Part shown: positions 15,807-17,345 of the stretch, one piece after another | How the letters are laid out: every line of letters begins with the position of its first letter | How positions within the stretch are numbered: position 1 is the stretch's first letter | Program-made: the position numbers and the translations under genes | The notes under the pieces: generated by a model | The model's input: the letters and a program-made list of their open reading frames with translations, nothing else | The model's database searches: none | What the model was told of the DNA's origin: nothing | From: Beroe ovata | Lineage: Eukaryota > Ctenophora > Nuda > Beroida > Beroidae | Reading direction: 5' to 3' | Assembly: GCA_946803715.1 (NCBI GenBank) | Contig: CAMPET010000139.1 | Coordinates: 49,215 to 66,559, forward strand | Length of the DNA stretch: 17,345 bases

Positions 15807-17313
15807 TTAACGTTTACCCAGTGAACGTATAATTGCACACGCCGTATCAATGGTGTCATCTGACTTAGCACAACACACCCGTATGTATTTACCAGACAAG
15901 TGCCTGTTCTTGTCTCCGTAGAACACACTGATGGGGATGGTGGCTAGTTTGAACTCTCGTGTCAGCCACTTGACACACTCCACATCGTAACATCGACCTG
16001 TGGCACTCTCACTGAAATCCCAGCCCATGGGAGCGGTGTCAACCAGCATGAAGTAGCCACCGTCAGGCCACACTGGGATACACCCGGCATCGGCGAAGGC
16101 ATCTGCCAGTTTTCTACAGTTCTCCTCCAACTTGGCACTCAGCCAGCTGAAGTAGGAAGTGGGCGACTTGGCCAGGGGACGCTGGTGTGCCAGTGCCCCC
16201 GCCACGGCCTCCTGTAGCAACGTGGGGGCTGAGAAAGTGGTACAGGAGTGCACGTGTTGTAGTTGGGAGATGAGGCGCGCGGGTCCCAGAGCCCAGCCTA
16301 TCTTCCATCCAGTGACACTAAACGTCTTACCAGCACTGCCCACGGTGATGCATCGCTTCCACATGCCTGCAGAATTAGTGGATAGCAAGGAGTGTTACAT
16401 ATAGACTATAGTAGTATGATAGTAGATAATGACAATTCACACTGCAACTTCCCATCCTGTATTGAGATGTATTATACCTGGCAAACTGGCAATCCTGATA
16501 TGAGTGTTATCACCAAACACCACTCTTTCGTACACTTCATCTGACACCACGATTACATTGTGCTTCTTACACACTTCGCCGATGTATTCCAGTTCTTCGC
16601 GTGTAAACATCTTACCTGGATATCAGGAGTAGTGTTTTGACATCAATTCCCTAGACATAGAAGTAGGGATGTTTGAAGTTTTGTAGTAGGAATGTTTGAA
16701 GTTTTGACATCAGATCAACTGATGTCAAAACTGATGTCAAACATCAGTTAGGTACCTGATGTCAAAACTGAATAATTCAGTTATCACTCACTGTACTACG
16801 CTCCGCCAATAAAACCCCTGTAGCCTAAAAACAACCAGTATGTAACCTATTATAAATGACTTGACTTCATAATAGTACGAACCTATTGGGTTATGAGGTG
16901 TGGTCAGTAGGAGGATCTTGGTCCTGTCAGTAAATGCTGCTTCAAATTCAGTCTTGTCAAGGGTCCAGTTCTTCGCAAGGGTTGCGTCCTCTGGGAATAA
17001 TAGATATTCATAAGCATGAATGATGAACACCGATTGGGAATGAAAAGTAAGTATATGCAAATCTTTCATGTGGTTACATGTTTGACATGAATATTCATTC
17101 TTTCGTATGATAAGCGTTAATAATCATGAGACGAAGAGAGCAGTGGTGAATGGTGATTGTGTATCATTGTCAATGTGACACAATGGCCAATGGGCCACGG
17201 ACAACTGGACACGTACCTTTTGAGGGTGGTCTGAGTGGAACTCTCACGAGTTTCCCGCCACATAAGTCCATGTCCCCGGCATAGCAATCGAAATGAGGCT
17301 CTATCACAACAGC
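15807..17313 (-). CDS. KYAT3: Kynurenine aminotransferase (cysteine-S-conjugate beta-lyase), C-terminal 300 residues
   Basis: Four exons in transcript order: 17313-17217, 16990-16883, 16615-16478, 16366-15807; all GT-AG, later junctions all phase 1. This is a fold-type I PLP enzyme that transaminates kynurenine to kynurenic acid and can cleave cysteine conjugates. Visible active-site parts: HFDCY in the substrate/cofactor region; PHNPIGK with the PLP-contacting Asn; SDEVYE with Asp for the pyridine nitrogen and Tyr for O3'; SAGKTFSVTGWKIGW with the Schiff-base Lys; YIRVCC with the Arg that binds the substrate carboxylate. DGGYFMLVD is the C-terminal-domain signature. The stop is TAA at 15809-15807. 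Upstream exons (about 110-150 residues) lie beyond the right edge, so a mitochondrial presequence cannot be judged. KYAT1 versus KYAT3 is not certain; the MWKRCITVGSAGKTF stretch suits either. Confidence 0.93.
16668..16770. repeat. Direct and inverted repeats with TGATGTCAAAAC arms in aminotransferase intron
   Basis: Two copies of atgtttgaagttttg (16668-16682, 16691-16705) lead into a perfect inverted repeat, agttttgacatcag and ctgatgtcaaaact with a 5-base loop (about 16697-16729), followed by further ctgatgtcaaa copies to 16770. It resembles a small foldback element. Confidence 0.75.
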
Positions 17314-17327
17314 CTGGGAATAGAATA

Positions 17328-17345
17328 TGTGCACACACACACACA
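17328..17345. repeat. CA microsatellite at window edge
   Basis: Alternating CA on the plus strand, just upstream (in gene sense) of the acceptor of the aminotransferase exon 17313-17217; it continues beyond the window. Confidence 0.8.

Overview
The window is metazoan nuclear DNA. Three gene families are present, all with GT-AG introns: a WDFY3/Alfy-type PH-BEACH protein, an LDL-receptor-class-A-rich seven-transmembrane receptor, and a kynurenine aminotransferase. Introns are short (tens to a few hundred bases, two near or above 1 kb, one about 5 kb) and genes are closely packed. With LDLa-type GPCRs in local copies this suggests an invertebrate, possibly an early-branching animal, but I cannot name the species. 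Two single Ns (7902 and 11482) mark joins in a draft assembly.

Layout. Positions 62 to about 14,635 on the minus strand hold the middle part of a WDFY3-like gene. I rebuilt 16 exons by hand from splice sites, reading phase and similarity to the family; every junction is phase-compatible. They run from a ConA-like (laminin-G) region, through the armadillo-like middle, to the PH domain and the first part of the BEACH domain, which leaves the window at the left edge. The long N-terminal half and the WD40/FYVE C-terminus are not here.

The roughly 5-kb WDFY3 intron 7869-12822 contains a complete LDLa-7TM receptor gene on the plus strand (8470-12292), with a signal-peptide exon and one large exon. 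Upstream of it lies a decayed copy of the 3' end of a related receptor gene (about 7936-8235). The receptor reading frame carries a 221-bp direct repeat split by an N, most likely two paralogous or allelic contig ends placed side by side. Downstream is a 316-bp insertion with 42-nt inverted repeats around a tRNA-like pol III core.

Positions 13,678-14,095 are a minisatellite of about 38 copies of an 11-bp unit, inside another WDFY3 intron. From 14,636 to 15,806 I find no convincing gene. From 15,807 to the right edge the minus strand encodes the C-terminal 300 residues of a kynurenine aminotransferase in four exons; its 5' exons lie outside the window.

The genes are not functionally linked: selective autophagy scaffold, cell-surface receptor and PLP enzyme. 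The points worth attention are the antisense nesting of a receptor gene within WDFY3, the receptor's architecture (LDLa modules directly before 7TM, no leucine-rich repeats, very long second extracellular loop), the chimeric join within it, and the foldback/tRNA element. I see no bacterial, phage, CRISPR or defence system.
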